64,000 nucleotides of DNA from Mya arenaria (GCF_026914265.1 NC_069138.1:31050262-31114261); one strand, 5' to 3'; counted from the first letter of the stretch, positions 12,950 to 24,262 are shown. The notes: a model not told the origin generated them from the letters alone. Program-made: numbers and translations.

Positions 12950-13190
12950 CATTTAATCCCAAAAATAAATTACCACAATTAATGCAAAATGTTTTAAAAT
13001 AGCAAAAAGGATGAATAAATGTCGAACACAATGGTTCGTATGAAGGAAATTGAGTTTAATTTGAGGAAGGTGAAGAAAACACGGTATTTCTTATCAGACG
13101 ATAGTAGATCACAGTAAATCTTTTAGCACTCACCATTCATTTAATATGTTTGCGTTTTCAGCTATAAATACATGTTTACAATCTTGTTGT
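12950..13190 (-). repeat. dispersed repeat R5, inverted copy
   Basis: Reads as the reverse complement of 1-250. It contains TACAATCTTGTTGTCAGTAA and the GATAGTAGATCACAGTAAAT block of the other copies. Confidence 0.7.
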
Positions 13191-13473
13191 CAGTAAATAA
13201 TAATAACCATGAATGCATTATTTCGGAAGTAGTTAAAGGTGTATCACTCAAATTTTATGTTTGTTACACATGTGTATGTATTGATTTTAATAAAGAGTGC
13301 ACTTTGATCATTTCGAAGAGCCCTTACAACCGAAAATCCAGTACGAAGATTACATCCGTTAAATTTCCATTTAGTAACGAACGCAACCGCCATAATCAAA
13401 TTTAATCATTTATTTGTTTCATTAAGCACAGGCTAGAATAGAGCCATTTCTGGCTGAACACTAAGAAATTTCT

Positions 13474-13775
13474 TCGCCCGGTTAGTTCAATCGGTAGAGC
13501 GTTGGACTGTGAATCGGACAACCTGGGTTCGATTCCCGGGCGGAGCAGGTCACTTCTGATGTGATTGGTTATGAAATCCTTTCTACGACCATTCGCACTG
13601 TACCACTGCCCCTGGCATGTACAGAAGTTGTCAGTTGCTTGCAAAGGTGAAGTCACCTACTACTGGTTAATCTTCTAGGATAGGTATGTGGTGGTTGAAC
13701 TGTCACCCTGGGACCCTTCAATGTGCTCACGCCGGGACCCGGATTTTAAACTACTAACACCACCACCGAAAAAAA
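13474..13775 (+). mobile_element. tRNA-derived SINE (tRNA-His-like head)
   Basis: The head contains an A-box-like TTAGTTCAATCGGTAGAGC (13482-13500) and a perfect B box GGTTCGATTCC (13527-13537). An anticodon loop CTGTGAA gives GTG, the His anticodon. The acceptor and anticodon stems contain mismatches, so this is not a good functional tRNA. About 225 bp of unrelated body follow, ending near CCGAAAAAAACACAC. A Pol III promoter plus tRNA-unrelated body and A-rich tail is the layout of a SINE. A decayed tRNA gene is the alternative. Confidence 0.75.
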
Positions 13776-14136
13776 CACACCATAATTATTACTTTGAATG
13801 AAAAACAATAACATTATGATAAAATAAATAGACAAAACTACATTTAAACCGACTAAACCACACCATATACTGGCCTAACAGTAAAACAACATGATATTTA
13901 CAACATTTTCAGGTCATTTATAGACTTGACTGTGAAGTTTAAATGTAACGTTTGAAGTAAAATGGCAAATGTAAGCATAAAAACAATTTGTAACATAACA
14001 TTTTGAAATACGATATACGCCTTCACCCATAACCAAAGTTTTACAATAACGTACTTGATCCCCCTGATAAGTTACGGTTGGGATGTCTTCCTCATTTACG
14101 ACTCGCAACTTATTACATTTCATATAATACAGCTTT
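13776..14136. other. intergenic DNA, no gene seen
   Basis: AT-rich; the - strand open frame at 13914-14123 has no recognisable family. Confidence 0.45.
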
Positions 14137-14898
14137 GTATGGTGGTATATAACTGCCGTAGGATAACCTGTTTACGTCCGTGAATTATTTCGTGTGAACC
14201 ACTTATTTTTCGCGATAATTATTTAGCTATCTAGTTAATATTTGCGTTACCTGTTTGGTAAGATAAATATCATAAGACTGAAAACAGGATTGAAATTGCC
14301 CAGGACTGCCACCTATTTCATTTTTTAGCTGTTCAGCACTAACAGGTTAACTAGTTATGGTTTGCGAATTCCACTTAATAAGTAACATACTAACTGGTTA
14401 ACGTTATAAGATTCGTTTCATTACTTATTACGTGAAAATCGCAAATCATAAGTAGATTACCAGTTTTATACATATATTTATAGATAAGTAGTAACATGAA
14501 TCTTATCTAGTTAACCAGTTGTTTTGTTACTTATTAAGTGGAATTCGTAAATCATAACTAGTTAACCTGTTAGTGCCTGAATCTTGAATGCATTTATAGC
14601 TAAGTGGTAACACGACTCTTATTGCGTTAACCAGTAAGTATGTTATTTATTAAGTGGAAGTGGAATTCGCAAACCATTATAAGTTAACCTGTTAGTGCTG
14701 AACAGCTAAAAAAGGTAATATGTGGCAGTCCTTGGCACGTTCAAGCCTGTTTTTAGTCTCATGATATGTATCTTAACAAAAAATGCATCGCGAATATTAA
14801 CTAGATAGCTAGATAATTATCGCGAAAAAATAAGTGGTTAACACGAAACAATTCGCGAAAGCTTTAAGGCTATCTTACGGCAGTAATATGCCACCATA
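14137..14898. mobile_element. 760-bp foldback transposon flanked by TA
   Basis: The left end TGGTGGTATATAACTGCCGT is mirrored by ACGGCAGTAATATGCCACCA at the right. The inverted similarity continues inward for about 300 bp: TTCGCGATAATTATTTAGCT faces AGCTAGATAATTATCGCGAA, and CTGTTCAGCACTAACAGGTT faces AACCTGTTAGTGCTGAACAG. The middle holds further direct and inverted copies of a GTTAACCAGT motif. TA flanks both ends, as in Tc1/mariner-type insertions. No transposase is encoded. Confidence 0.88.
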
Positions 14899-15597
14899 GT
14901 GTTGCATTCGTTAGACCATAAACGCATTAACATACTCATTTTTTTGAGAAAAGTATTATACGCGATTACCCATCCTTGAAAGCATACGAAGCCGTTCATA
15001 TTGTGGATGTATAAGATACCCAGTCAATCCTCTGAAACTATTTAAGCATTCAGTTACATGCATTTACTGCGAAATAGAATGGTATTACTTTATAACATAC
15101 CCTTAATATATTTTGTCTAATGGTTTACAATTTCAGGTAAGTTGTTTTTCATTTTATAAAGTGCATGGCTATTTTATTTAGATGCTTTATTTCTTTAAAT
15201 CATGTTGAAATTTACTACATTGATGGGAAGTTTATGTTAACTAGGAAGCATTTTACAATGTATTGCATGTATTTTGTTAGTTGTTCATAAATCAAAGGTT
15301 GATAGTCTTTAGAATGAGCAGCAAAAGTGATAAATTAAACTGATTTCCATTTTCATTATTTAAAAGCTACATTATCCAGCGCTAGATTATCCAATATTTT
15401 CCCAAAACATTTGGTTGGACGTTTTAAACATATATTCAAATTAAAATAACATTGACATGAAGATGTTTATTTATCATTAAAACATTGTCATATTCCAAGT
15501 TCCATAGACATGTGTTCACCTTCTTCAACCAAAACTTGTATAAAAACACGTATCAGCTCGTATCAGCTCTTACCAAGACTAAATTTTATTAAAATAT
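14899..15597. other. intergenic DNA, no gene seen
   Basis: No coding frame or clear repeat recognised. Confidence 0.5.
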
Positions 15598-15838
15598 ACC
15601 GACCCCCTGTTATCTTCCAAGTTTAATTTTAATTTAAATAAGGAAGAATAAGAGTAATACGCCCAAAATGCACCATTTCGGACTAGAAACTGTTAAAAAA
15701 AATCGGGGGAGTAAACCGAAACCCCCCTGCCCACACTTAAAACGAAATAAATTTTGGTTCTTGGGGAGGGCCGAAAGTCAAAAGATGACGCCCCTAAGTA
15801 ACGCCCCCTCTAATGTCAAATCCTGGACACGCCCCTGT
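15598..15838 (+). mobile_element. MITE-A copy 2
   Basis: Contains CCAAAATGCACCATTTCGG, the GAACCGAAA-type block and the right end ACGCCCCTGTAA. The left end is eroded compared with 1558-1830. Confidence 0.75.
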
Positions 15839-16061
15839 AAGCTATGAATGAATTTGATTGTACACTCCACAGTTTATTTAACAAACTTTCAGAAAATGCA
15901 TTTAGAATTACATAAGAGAGAAAAATAGATTGTAAAAAGGGGAATGCATTTCTAAACACTTATCATTAATAAACTAGACGAAAATAGAAAATGGTGCGTT
16001 ATACGGAATTTGTCTTAAATAAGGTAATCTCGTTCGATTATGAAAGTTGCTTATCCCAATT

Positions 16062-16380
16062 ATTTCAAACTTAAATGAAACTGTGATATAGTTGGGTATT
16101 TCCTCAAAGCATGTGATTTTGTTCTCTGTTATTTCAATCTAAAATGAAACTGTGATATAGTTGTGTATTTCCTCAAAGCATGTGATTTTGTTCTCTGTTA
16201 TTTCAATCTAAAATGAAACTGTGATATAGTTGTGTATTTCCTCAAAACATGTGATTTTGTTCTCTGTTATTTCAATCTAAAATGAAACTGTGATATAGTT
16301 GTGTATTTCCTCAAAGCATGTGATTCTGTTCTCAGTTATTTCAATCTAAAATGAAACTGTGATATAGTTGAGTATTTCCA
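16062..16380 (+). repeat. 69-bp tandem repeat, about 4.6 copies
   Basis: The sequence ATTTCAATCTAAAATGAAAC recurs at 16131, 16200, 16269 and 16338, exactly 69 bp apart. Units are nearly identical, with changes such as TTGGGTATTT versus TTGTGTATTT. Confidence 0.95.
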
Positions 16381-16429
16381 AATTAGTTTGTTTAAATAAA
16401 ATTATAGTATCGATATTAAAAGACGGTAA

Positions 16430-16837
16430 AGTTGAAAGGTAGTTGGTAGTTGCCAGTTGGGGATTCGACAAACACTGTTTTAATTCCCTTTCATTCGTAT
16501 ATTTGCCAGTCGGATATTCGACCATTTCCAGTCGATTATTCGCGAATGTTCAACTGCAAACCAGTCAGTAGTTGAGGATTCAGTTTATGTATGGTTTTAA
16601 AGGTCACATATGGGAAAATTAATCGCCAAATTTTTCTTTATGCATGAACACTTATGTATCTTTGCGACAAACACTGTTTTAATTTACATTTATTCGTATA
16701 TTCGCCAGTCGGATATTCGTCCATTTCTAGTCGATTATTCGCGAATGTTCAACTACTAACCAGTCAGTAGTTGGGGGTTCAGATTATGTGTAAATGTAAG
16801 CTGTGTGAAGTTAGCTAAACATACGACATTTGAGATT
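16430..16837 (+). repeat. flank repeat of the palindromic array
   Basis: Contains two diverged copies of a segment with GCCAGTCGGATATTCG, CAGTCGATTATTCGCGAATG and CAGTCAGTAGTTG, and ends with TGTGAAGTTAGCTAAACATA. The same flank recurs at 18193-18470, where it lies on the other side of an inverted fragment of the array. The terminal piece recurs at 20959. The array and these flanks therefore move or duplicate together. Confidence 0.7.
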
Positions 16838-17400
16838 GGACATTCAAAATCGAATGTTGTGCTGGCACGACAATGGACATTGGACATTCAAAATTGAAAG
16901 TCGTGCTGGCATGACGTTGGACATTGGACATTCAAAAATGAACGTCGTGCCAGCACGACATTGGACATTGGGATTTCTAAAATGAATGTCGTGCCAGCAC
17001 GACATTGGACATTCAAAATCGAATGTTGTGCTGGCACGACAATGGGCATTGGACATTCAAAATTGAAAGTCGTGCTGGCACGACATTGGACATTCAAAAA
17101 TGAATGTCGTGCCAGCACGACATTGGACATTCAAAAGTGAAAGTCGTGCTGGCACGACATTGGACATTCAAAAATGAATGTCGTGCCAGCACGACATTGG
17201 ACATTGGTATTTCTAAAATGAATGTCGTGCTGGCACGACTTTGGACATTGGACATTGGGATTTCAAAAAATTAATGAATGTCGTGCTGGCACGTCATTGG
17301 ACATTGGACATTCAAAAACGAAAGTCGTGCTGGCACGACATTGGACATTCAAAATCGAAATGGCACGACATTGGGCATTCAAAATGTGACGTGCTGGTTA
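16838..17400 (+). repeat. palindromic-unit array A
   Basis: Tandem units of about 35-50 bp. Each has a GTCGTGC-NN-GCACGAC core (NN is TG or CA) and spacers made of repeated ATTGGAC plus ATTCAAAA. The core is self-complementary apart from the two central bases. Open frames across it on both strands are by-products of the repeat. Confidence 0.92.
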
Positions 17401-18112
17401 GTTGTCTAGTTCATAAATATCAATTTTGGACCCATGATAGACAGAGACTTCGAATGATCCTTTAAGATAGATTTTAGCAGTTCACTACGGGACCAGTACT
17501 GTTGTCGAACTGTTTGTTTTATATTTGAACAATTATTGAGCGCGATATTTATGAAATGTTGCAGATGTTAGCACCAATAAACTGAAATCCAAATTGAACA
17601 TAATTATAGTCATTGTATACATAAAGGCAGTAGATATATCACTACATAATGATCCTTTACAATTGTTATTGTATAATCTCAATATGAATTATTGTTTGGT
17701 GGGACGCAATTTTGCAATCGATTGTATGTTTTTGTCTTTTACTCATAAATTGTGTTGATTGCATTTATTGTTGATATACATCATACGTCTTATTTCAATT
17801 TGGATAGTTTTAATTCATTAAAGGTGGACACCCTGCTGAGAGCGGAATATGTTCAGTAAAGGTGTTATATTTTTATTGCTCAATATAATCCGCAGAAACA
17901 AAAACGCTTTAACAAGCTCTTTCATTTCACATTTTATTACTTTTATAATCATCAAAGACTTTTGTGTGGAAAATAACTTATACAAGGTTTGCATACTTTT
18001 GGTGACCAATCAAAAAAAGCCTGATGTTAAAAAAGAATAGGCTATTTTGTGAACAGATCTGAGTAAACCTCAGAGAATGAATGAGTGTCCAGCGGATGAT
18101 TTCAAACCGTTT
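17401..18112. other. intergenic DNA, no gene seen
   Basis: AT-rich. Overlapping open frames near 17818-18040 on both strands show no recognisable similarity. Confidence 0.5.
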
Positions 18113-18190
18113 TGATTTTGAATGTCCAATGTCCAATGTCGTGCCAGCACAACATTCGATTTTGAATGTCCAATGTCCATATCGTATGTT
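18113..18190 (-). repeat. inverted fragment of the palindromic array
   Basis: Contains GTCGTGCCAGCACAACATTC with TTTTGAATGTCCAATGTCCA spacers. It is the reverse orientation of array A and is followed by TATGTTTGCTAACTTCACAC, the inverted array boundary. Confidence 0.85.
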
Positions 18191-18470
18191 TGCTAACTTC
18201 ACACAGCCCTATGTGTATGGTTTTAAAGTTCACATATGGAAAAATTAATCGCCAAAATTTCTTTATGCATGTACACATATGTATCTTTGCGACAAACACT
18301 GTTTTAATTTACTTTTATTCGTATATTCGCCAGTCGGATATTCGTCCATTTCCAGTCGATTATAAGCGAATATTCAACTGCTAACCAGTCAGTAGTTGGG
18401 GTTTCAGATTATGTCTATACATATATGGTTTTAAAGGTCACATATGGGAAAATTAATCGCCAAATTAAAT
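18191..18470 (+). repeat. second copy of the array flank repeat
   Basis: Shares ATGGTTTTAAAGTTCACATA, CGCCAGTCGGATATTCGTCC and CAGTCAGTAGTTGGGG with 16430-16837. Confidence 0.75.
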
Positions 18471-18619
18471 TAGTCAAATTCAACCAATTTTGGCTAGTTG
18501 AAATTATTTATTGTGACTTTAATGAGCCTTTGCCATCAAGCCACTGTGATACTCAGTACAATGTTCAAAATTATAAAAGACAATAATAAATAATTTTAAC
18601 AGACAGTCATTCACTAAAG

Positions 18620-18913
18620 TCATTGTTTTGTCATAAGGTGTTTTTTTAATTGCATTTTAAACGCAAATACTGATGATGATTCGCGAATAAAAAGCGGTAT
18701 TGAATTCCATACAGATTTAGCAAAATAGGAAAATGACTTTTTACCATAGTTAGTCTTATAGCCAAGGGAACTTAAATCATTATGGGTGGTAGACCGCAAT
18801 GAGTAGTTTGTGTTATTGGTAAATGAAATAACTTCACTTAAGTATTCAGGCATGAGACTATGCAAAAACTTATAGATAATAATAAGTCCAACATTGAATT
18901 TACATGTCCTCAT
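18620..18913 (-). pseudogene. non-LTR retrotransposon RT C-terminal remnant
   Basis: The - strand frame of 97 codons reads like the C-terminal end of the ORF2 protein of CR1/Jockey-type LINEs. It has a YKFLHSLMPEYLSEVI helix, then YSLRSTTHNDL, then YFAKSVWNSIPLFIRES and a final FKMQLKKHL. This YK.LH...P.YL and WN.LP...R pattern is known to follow the reverse transcriptase domain in such elements. The polymerase itself is missing, so it is a 5'-truncated copy, as usual for LINEs. The frame is intact to a stop, so truncation may be recent. Confidence 0.82.
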
Positions 18914-18922
18914 TAGTCCAGC

Positions 18923-19065
18923 TAAGTCCTATAAAGGTTTGGTTAGGCACTTTTCGTCCCCGCAGGCCGGGGATTTTACCCGGAGTTGGCTGGACCGAAA
19001 GTTAAAGTCCCCGCTATTCCCCGGACCTGGGGGGCGTGGTTACAATCAGTCACTGGTACATTAGG
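18923..19065 (-). mobile_element. MITE-B, truncated copy
   Basis: Contains GGACCGAAAGTTAAAGTCCC, CCCCGCTATTCCCCGGACCT and GGGGCGTGGTTACAAT, matching one end of 31459-31793. The other half is missing. Confidence 0.75.
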
Positions 19066-19520
19066 GTTACATTCTTTTCAAAAATAGGAAGGGTAGGTAA
19101 GCCTTTTATTTTTTATTTTTTTATTGGGCTTTATATAAGAATGCCATTTTCATCATTTGAGAATGGTGTTAAAGTTATCTTCTGTATAAAGCATTCAAGG
19201 TTGTAATCTACATATTGAAAAGCAAAAAAGTTTTTCCTTCATTTGTTTAAACTGACTATAAAACGGTAGGGTCGGCGCCTATTTAGTATGTAGGGTTTGG
19301 TAACCTGAACCAAATGTATTTTAGGCCAAATGGCGAAATGAAATATTTTGACGAATATGTCAAAGATAGTATCAATACTAGATCAAATAAAAACAAGTGA
19401 TATCATACATGAACATGCTGAAAGAGAATTGATCATGAACTAGACAGAAAAAATGCTTTAATATGAGCAGGCTTGAATAACCTCATCATATGTATAAATA
19501 ATCTTAATAATGCACAACCA

Positions 19521-19796
19521 TTAGCGGATTCAGGGGGTGGGCGTTACCCGCCCCAGCCCCCTAAACTAGTCCAAGTTTACTTTTCATTTCAATATAGGAG
19601 ACGAAAAGTAATAAAATACGTCCAAAATGCACCATTCCGGACTAGGAATTGTTAATATTTTCTTGTGGGAGGACCCCAACCCCCCTGCCAATACTTTAAA
19701 CCAAATTAATTTCGTTTCTGAGGGAGGGGCGAAAGTCAAAAGCAAACGCCCCTAAGTAACGCCCCCTCTACCGTCGAATCCTGGGTCCGCCCCTGA
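19521..19796 (+). mobile_element. MITE-A copy 3
   Basis: Left end TTAGCGGATTCAGGGGGTGG, right end GGTCCGCCCCTGAC. The interior has CCAAAATGCACCATTCCGG and ACTAGGAATTGTT. Confidence 0.85.
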
Positions 19797-19888
19797 CAAT
19801 TGTCCTCTTAAATTAATCATTTGAAAAGATATGATGAATCAAATAATTAAAGAAATGTTTTTTACAAAACTGAATTTCAAATGAGTAT

Positions 19889-20173
19889 TGGGCGGATCTA
19901 TTATTCGACGTTAGAGAGGGCGTAACTTAGGGGCGTACACTTTGACTTGCGACCTCAGAACGGATTTTGTTTGGTTTTAAGTGCTGGGGGGAGGGGGTAT
20001 GAAGTTACTCCCCCACGAACAGTTCCACAATTACTAGTCCGAAGTGGTGCACTTTGTGTGTATTCTTTTACTTTTTCTCTTATATTGAACTAAAAAGTAA
20101 ACTTGGACGATTTTAGGGGGCGCGCGCCGGCTGCCCCCATCGACTCCCCCCCCCCCCCCAGCTGATCCGCTAG
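19889..20173 (-). mobile_element. MITE-A copy 4, inverted
   Basis: Begins TGGGCGGATCTATTATTCGA and ends GCTGATCCGCTAG, the reverse orientation of the 19521 copy only 93 bp away. The two copies could pair as a large inverted repeat. A run of C (about 20148-20159) lies near the right end. Confidence 0.85.
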
Positions 20174-20439
20174 AAATACATGTTTCTACCATATTTAAAA
20201 TATAGATCAATTTCCTTTTCTCATGAGCTAGGAAATTAATAAGACTAACGCTAATATTATAACATCCCACCCCGGGTATTTTATTATAAGTAAAGATGAC
20301 ATGTCTTTAATGGTATACGATAAGCATGCTAAGTAGCCTCTAGGTAAATGTATAAAGCAAGGCTTTCTGTTAAATAACATAGTTTAGATCTTTTAAGTGT
20401 CAATATCCTCCTCTAATGTTTCATCACTTTATTAATCAT

Positions 20440-20464
20440 GTCTGTCTGTCTGTCTGTCTGTCTG
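20440..20464 (+). repeat. TCTG tetranucleotide microsatellite
   Basis: About six tandem copies of TCTG. Confidence 0.9.
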
Positions 20465-20958
20465 CATACACATATTTCAATATTTTTTTTTATTTTTTTA
20501 TCAAGTTATGACGAATGTTTTATTCTGCGTTTGTGTGGAAAATTTCCTTTCAATGTAAATATAAAAGGTAAATGTTTTCCATCCTATTTATTTATTAAAA
20601 GGGGCTGAAATTTGTTTGACACTTCATTGATGCACAAACTAAATGCAAATGCACATTAAAAACGTATTAATTTTAATGCATTATTTAGTTGGACTAATTT
20701 GATTCTAACGGTAATAAGATATCGGGTGGTTGGTAAACAGATATAGCCTTTATTAAAAAAAAAAAAATTAACCGCTTCGTGGTAGGACTGCTGAACTATA
20801 CAATAAATAATGGACTGTGCTTTAAAAAGAAAGCAACATAACAAAAAGCAAACGTAAATCACTATTCCAAATAGGGACAAGAAAAGTCTTGTTTGCCAAT
20901 CCAATCTTCGATGGAATAGCGGGAATAGGGACAGGTGTCATGCGGTTTAATTTTACAG

Positions 20959-22334
20959 CTGTGTGAAGTTAGCTAAACATACGACATTGGACATTTAAGA
21001 TCGAATGTTGTGCTGGCACGACATTGGACATTGGACATTCAAAATCGAATGTTGTGCTGGCATGACATTGGACATTGGACATTCAACATCGAATGTTGTG
21101 CTGGCACGACATTGGACATTGGACATTCAAAAATGAATGTCGTGCCAGCACGACATTGGACATTGGGATTTCAAAAATGAATGTCGTGCTGGCACGACAT
21201 TGGACATTGGACATTCAAAATCGAATGATGTGCTGGCACGACATTGGACATTGGACATTCAAAATCGAATGTTGTGCTGGCATGACATTGGAAATTGGAC
21301 ATTCAACATCGAATGTTGTGCTGGCATGACATTGGACATTGGACATTCAACATCGAATGTTGTGCTGGCACGACATTGGACATTGGACATTCAAAAATGA
21401 ATGTCGTGCCAGCACGACATTGGACATTGGACATTGGGATTTCAAAAATGAATGTCGTGCTGGCACGACATTGGACATTGGACATTCAAAATCGAATGTT
21501 GTGCTGGCACGACATTGGACATTGGACATTCAAAATCGAATGTTGTGCTGGCACGACATTGGACATTGGACATTCAACATCGAATGTTGTGCTGGCACGA
21601 CATTGGACATTGGACATTCAAAATCGAATGTTGTGCTGGCACGATATTGGACATTGGACATTCAAAAGTGAAAGTCGTGCTATCACGACATTGGACATTG
21701 GACATTCAAAAATGAATGTCGTGCCAACACGACATTGGACATTGGAATTGGGATTTCAAAAATGAAAGTCGTGCTAGCACGACATTGGACATTGGACATT
21801 CAAAAATGAATGTCGTGCCAGCACGACATTGGACATTGAAATTTCAAAAATGAATGTCGTGCTAGCACAACATTGGACATTCAAAATCGAATGTTGTGCT
21901 GGCACGACATTGGACATTGGTATTTCAAAAATGAATGTCGTGCTAGCACGACATTGGACATTGGACATTCAACATCGAATGTTGTGCTGGCACGACATTG
22001 GACATTGGACATTCAAAAGTGAAAGTCGTGCTAGCACGACATTGGACATTGGACATTCAAAATCGAATGTTATGCTGGCACGACATTGGACATTAGACAT
22101 TGGTATTTCAAAACTGAATGTCGTGCTAGCACGACATTGGACATTCAAAAGTGAAAGTCGTGCCAGCATGACATTGGACATTCAAAATCGAATGTTGTGC
22201 TGGCACGACATTGGACATTGGACATTCAAAAGTGAAAGTCATGCTAGCACGACATTGGACATTGGACATTCAAAAATGAATTTCGTGCCAGCACGACATT
22301 GGACATTGGACATTGGAATTTCAAAAATGAATGT

Positions 22335-22337
<3 letters not shown>
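20959..22337 (+). repeat. palindromic-unit array C, about 30 copies
   Basis: After the boundary TGTGAAGTTAGCTAAACATA, about 30 copies of the array A unit follow, most about 44 bp. The core GTCGTGC-NN-GCACGAC has TG, CA or TA at its centre. Many units carry GTTGTGC on the left, which keeps pairing as a G-U wobble in RNA. Spacers alternate between ATTCAAAATCGAAT, ATTCAACATCGAAT, ATTCAAAAATGAAT and GGGATTTCAAAAATGAAT types. Long open frames on both strands are by-products. Confidence 0.95.

Positions 22338-22382
<45 letters not shown>
22336..22382 (+). repeat. GA dinucleotide microsatellite
   Basis: About 23 GA copies start inside the last unit of array C (ATGTC then GAGAGA), replacing its palindromic core. 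Confidence 0.95.
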
Positions 22383-22389
<7 letters not shown>

Positions 22390-22499
22390 TTACTAAACGG
22401 AATTAAATCAACTCAAGTATCACCCCCACCCCACCCCCACCTTAAGGATCTCCGTACCAGTTTTTTTTTTCGTAGTAAAGCTATTTTAAAACACTTTAG

Positions 22500-22830
22500 G
22501 TAACACTCTCATTCAAAATCAATACATATATGTATAACAAACATCGATTTAGAGTGGTAAACCTTTAACTACTTACTAAACAATGCATTTATGAAATTTT
22601 TTAATTACTGATAACAAGATTGTAGCCGTGTATTTAACAGCTGAAAACGCAAAAGTATTAAATGAATGGCGAGTCCTAAAAGATTTACTGTGATCTACTA
22701 TCGTCTCGTAAGGTAGAAATACAATGTTTTCTGCACCTTTCTTTCAAATTCAACTCGATATACTTCATAAGAACCATTGCTTTCAACATATTTTCATCGT
22801 TTTTGGTATATTAAAAGAATTGTATTAATT
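22500..22830 (+). repeat. dispersed repeat R5, copy 2
   Basis: Begins ACACTCTCATTCAAAATCAA and contains ACTGATAACAAGATTGTAGC and CATAAGAACCATTGC. The longer left part recurs at 32095-32165 and 58175, so the full repeat probably starts at the ACACTC block. Confidence 0.75.
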
Positions 22831-23210
22831 TAGGTAAGTCTAATTTGGGAGTAAGAAGGCATCATTAATCATTCGAAAAGTGTTGTGTTTTTTTTCATCT
22901 TAACTTATTCTTCAGAAGAATGAGATGACGAATGCTAATTAAATTCAAATTTAAAATGATTGTAGGAATTGCTTTAGACATTTTGATTAATTTGGTATAT
23001 TAAATATCATCAAATTAATATTTTACAAAAACAACTGAACGCATATATCGCATTGATTTTAATCTGATCGAGGATTTTTTTTAAACTCCTGTTCAATCAC
23101 ATTACGTGGATTGAATCGACAGAGGTACGCCATCTTTTTTCTGTACATCACCATAAGCGATCTTTGAAACTGAATAGAATAGAATTGATTTTTTTTAAAG
23201 AAAAAAAAAT
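22831..23210. other. AT-rich intergenic DNA, no gene seen
   Basis: No supported feature. Confidence 0.5.
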
Positions 23211-23500
23211 AAGTTAATAAATTACATTAATTTAAATAAATTCGAATTTAGTTGAATAAGAACATTCATTATTTTTTTTAATAATTCATGTTTATGTTGT
23301 GTTGTTTTTTTAAACTCTAATAAATTACATTTATTTAAGTCAATTCAAACTTAGTTGAATAAGAAAATTCTTAAAAAAAATATGTATATGTTTGGTCTTT
23401 TTTAAAAAAAAAAAAAAGACCTAATAAATTACATTAATTTAAATCAATTTGAATTGAGTTGAATAAGAAAATTCATAAATAAAAAAAATAAAAAATAAAT
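23211..23500 (+). repeat. about 105-bp AT-rich tandem repeat, three copies
   Basis: AATAAATTACATTAATTTAA and close variants recur at about 23211, 23318 and 23421. Each is followed by GTTGAATAAGAAAATTCA-like sequence and A/T runs. Confidence 0.75.
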
Positions 23501-24044
23501 AAGGTTTACAATTTATTTCAGTCTCAACATTGTTCAATAAGTATAAACATATGCATACAGTGGATGAGAACGTTGCCACTCAAACTGTAGTTATAGGGTA
23601 CTAAACATATAATAACATATAAAATAAAATACTCCCATAAAAACAATATATATTTTATGTTAAAATGAACTACAGTTTAAGATCAAATATCGCTAAAACA
23701 ATAAAATCTTTCAATAAAGGACATTAAAATTGTTTAGTGTAGTACAGATAAAATATTGAAAATCATTAAAACAGTACTGCAGTGGTCAGTTGGGACGTCA
23801 GGTGATAGACCTATAAAGAAAAAAAGAAAAAAGGTAAAAAAAAAACTAATTATAATTACACATCCGAAATACCATTAAAAAACTAACATCTAAAACCCAA
23901 AAGTCAGCTAACTTATTACTCCATGAACATACCATGTATTAACAACTATAAGACTGTGAAAAATATTTATTCAAATATTCATTTCTACCCAACAATATAT
24001 TGTAGCAGGCTTTGGCAGAAATTCTAGCTAGTAAATTGTTGGAT
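23501..24044. other. AT-rich intergenic DNA, no gene seen
   Basis: No supported feature. Confidence 0.5.
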
Positions 24045-24262
24045 TATAAAATCAGGGTCCATAATTGAATGTTAGAGGTGGGCGTAAATTAGGGTGCGTA
24101 AGCTTTTGACTTGCGCCCATCCGTCAGAATCGAGATTTATTTGACTGAAAGTGTTAGCACAGGGGTTTGAGGGTACTTACCCTAGAAAATTGTAACAGCT
24201 TCTAGTCCGAAATGGTGCATTTTTTTTCATTTGTTAAATTTGGACGATTTAAGGTGGGGGAA
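24045..24262 (-). mobile_element. MITE-A copy 5, diverged and inverted
   Basis: Contains TTTTGACTTGCGCCC, then CTAGTCCGAAATGGTGCATT, which is the inverted family signature. Both ends are eroded. Confidence 0.7.

Noticed and set aside
13474..13546. Functional tRNA-His gene
   Set aside because: Acceptor and anticodon stems have mismatches and an A-rich-tailed body follows; a SINE head fits better.
16844..22503. Many frames of 60-224 codons with repeated LDIGHSK or MSNVQCRAST
   Set aside because: Frames run through the palindromic tandem array in all phases on both strands; no start context, no family, no splice support.
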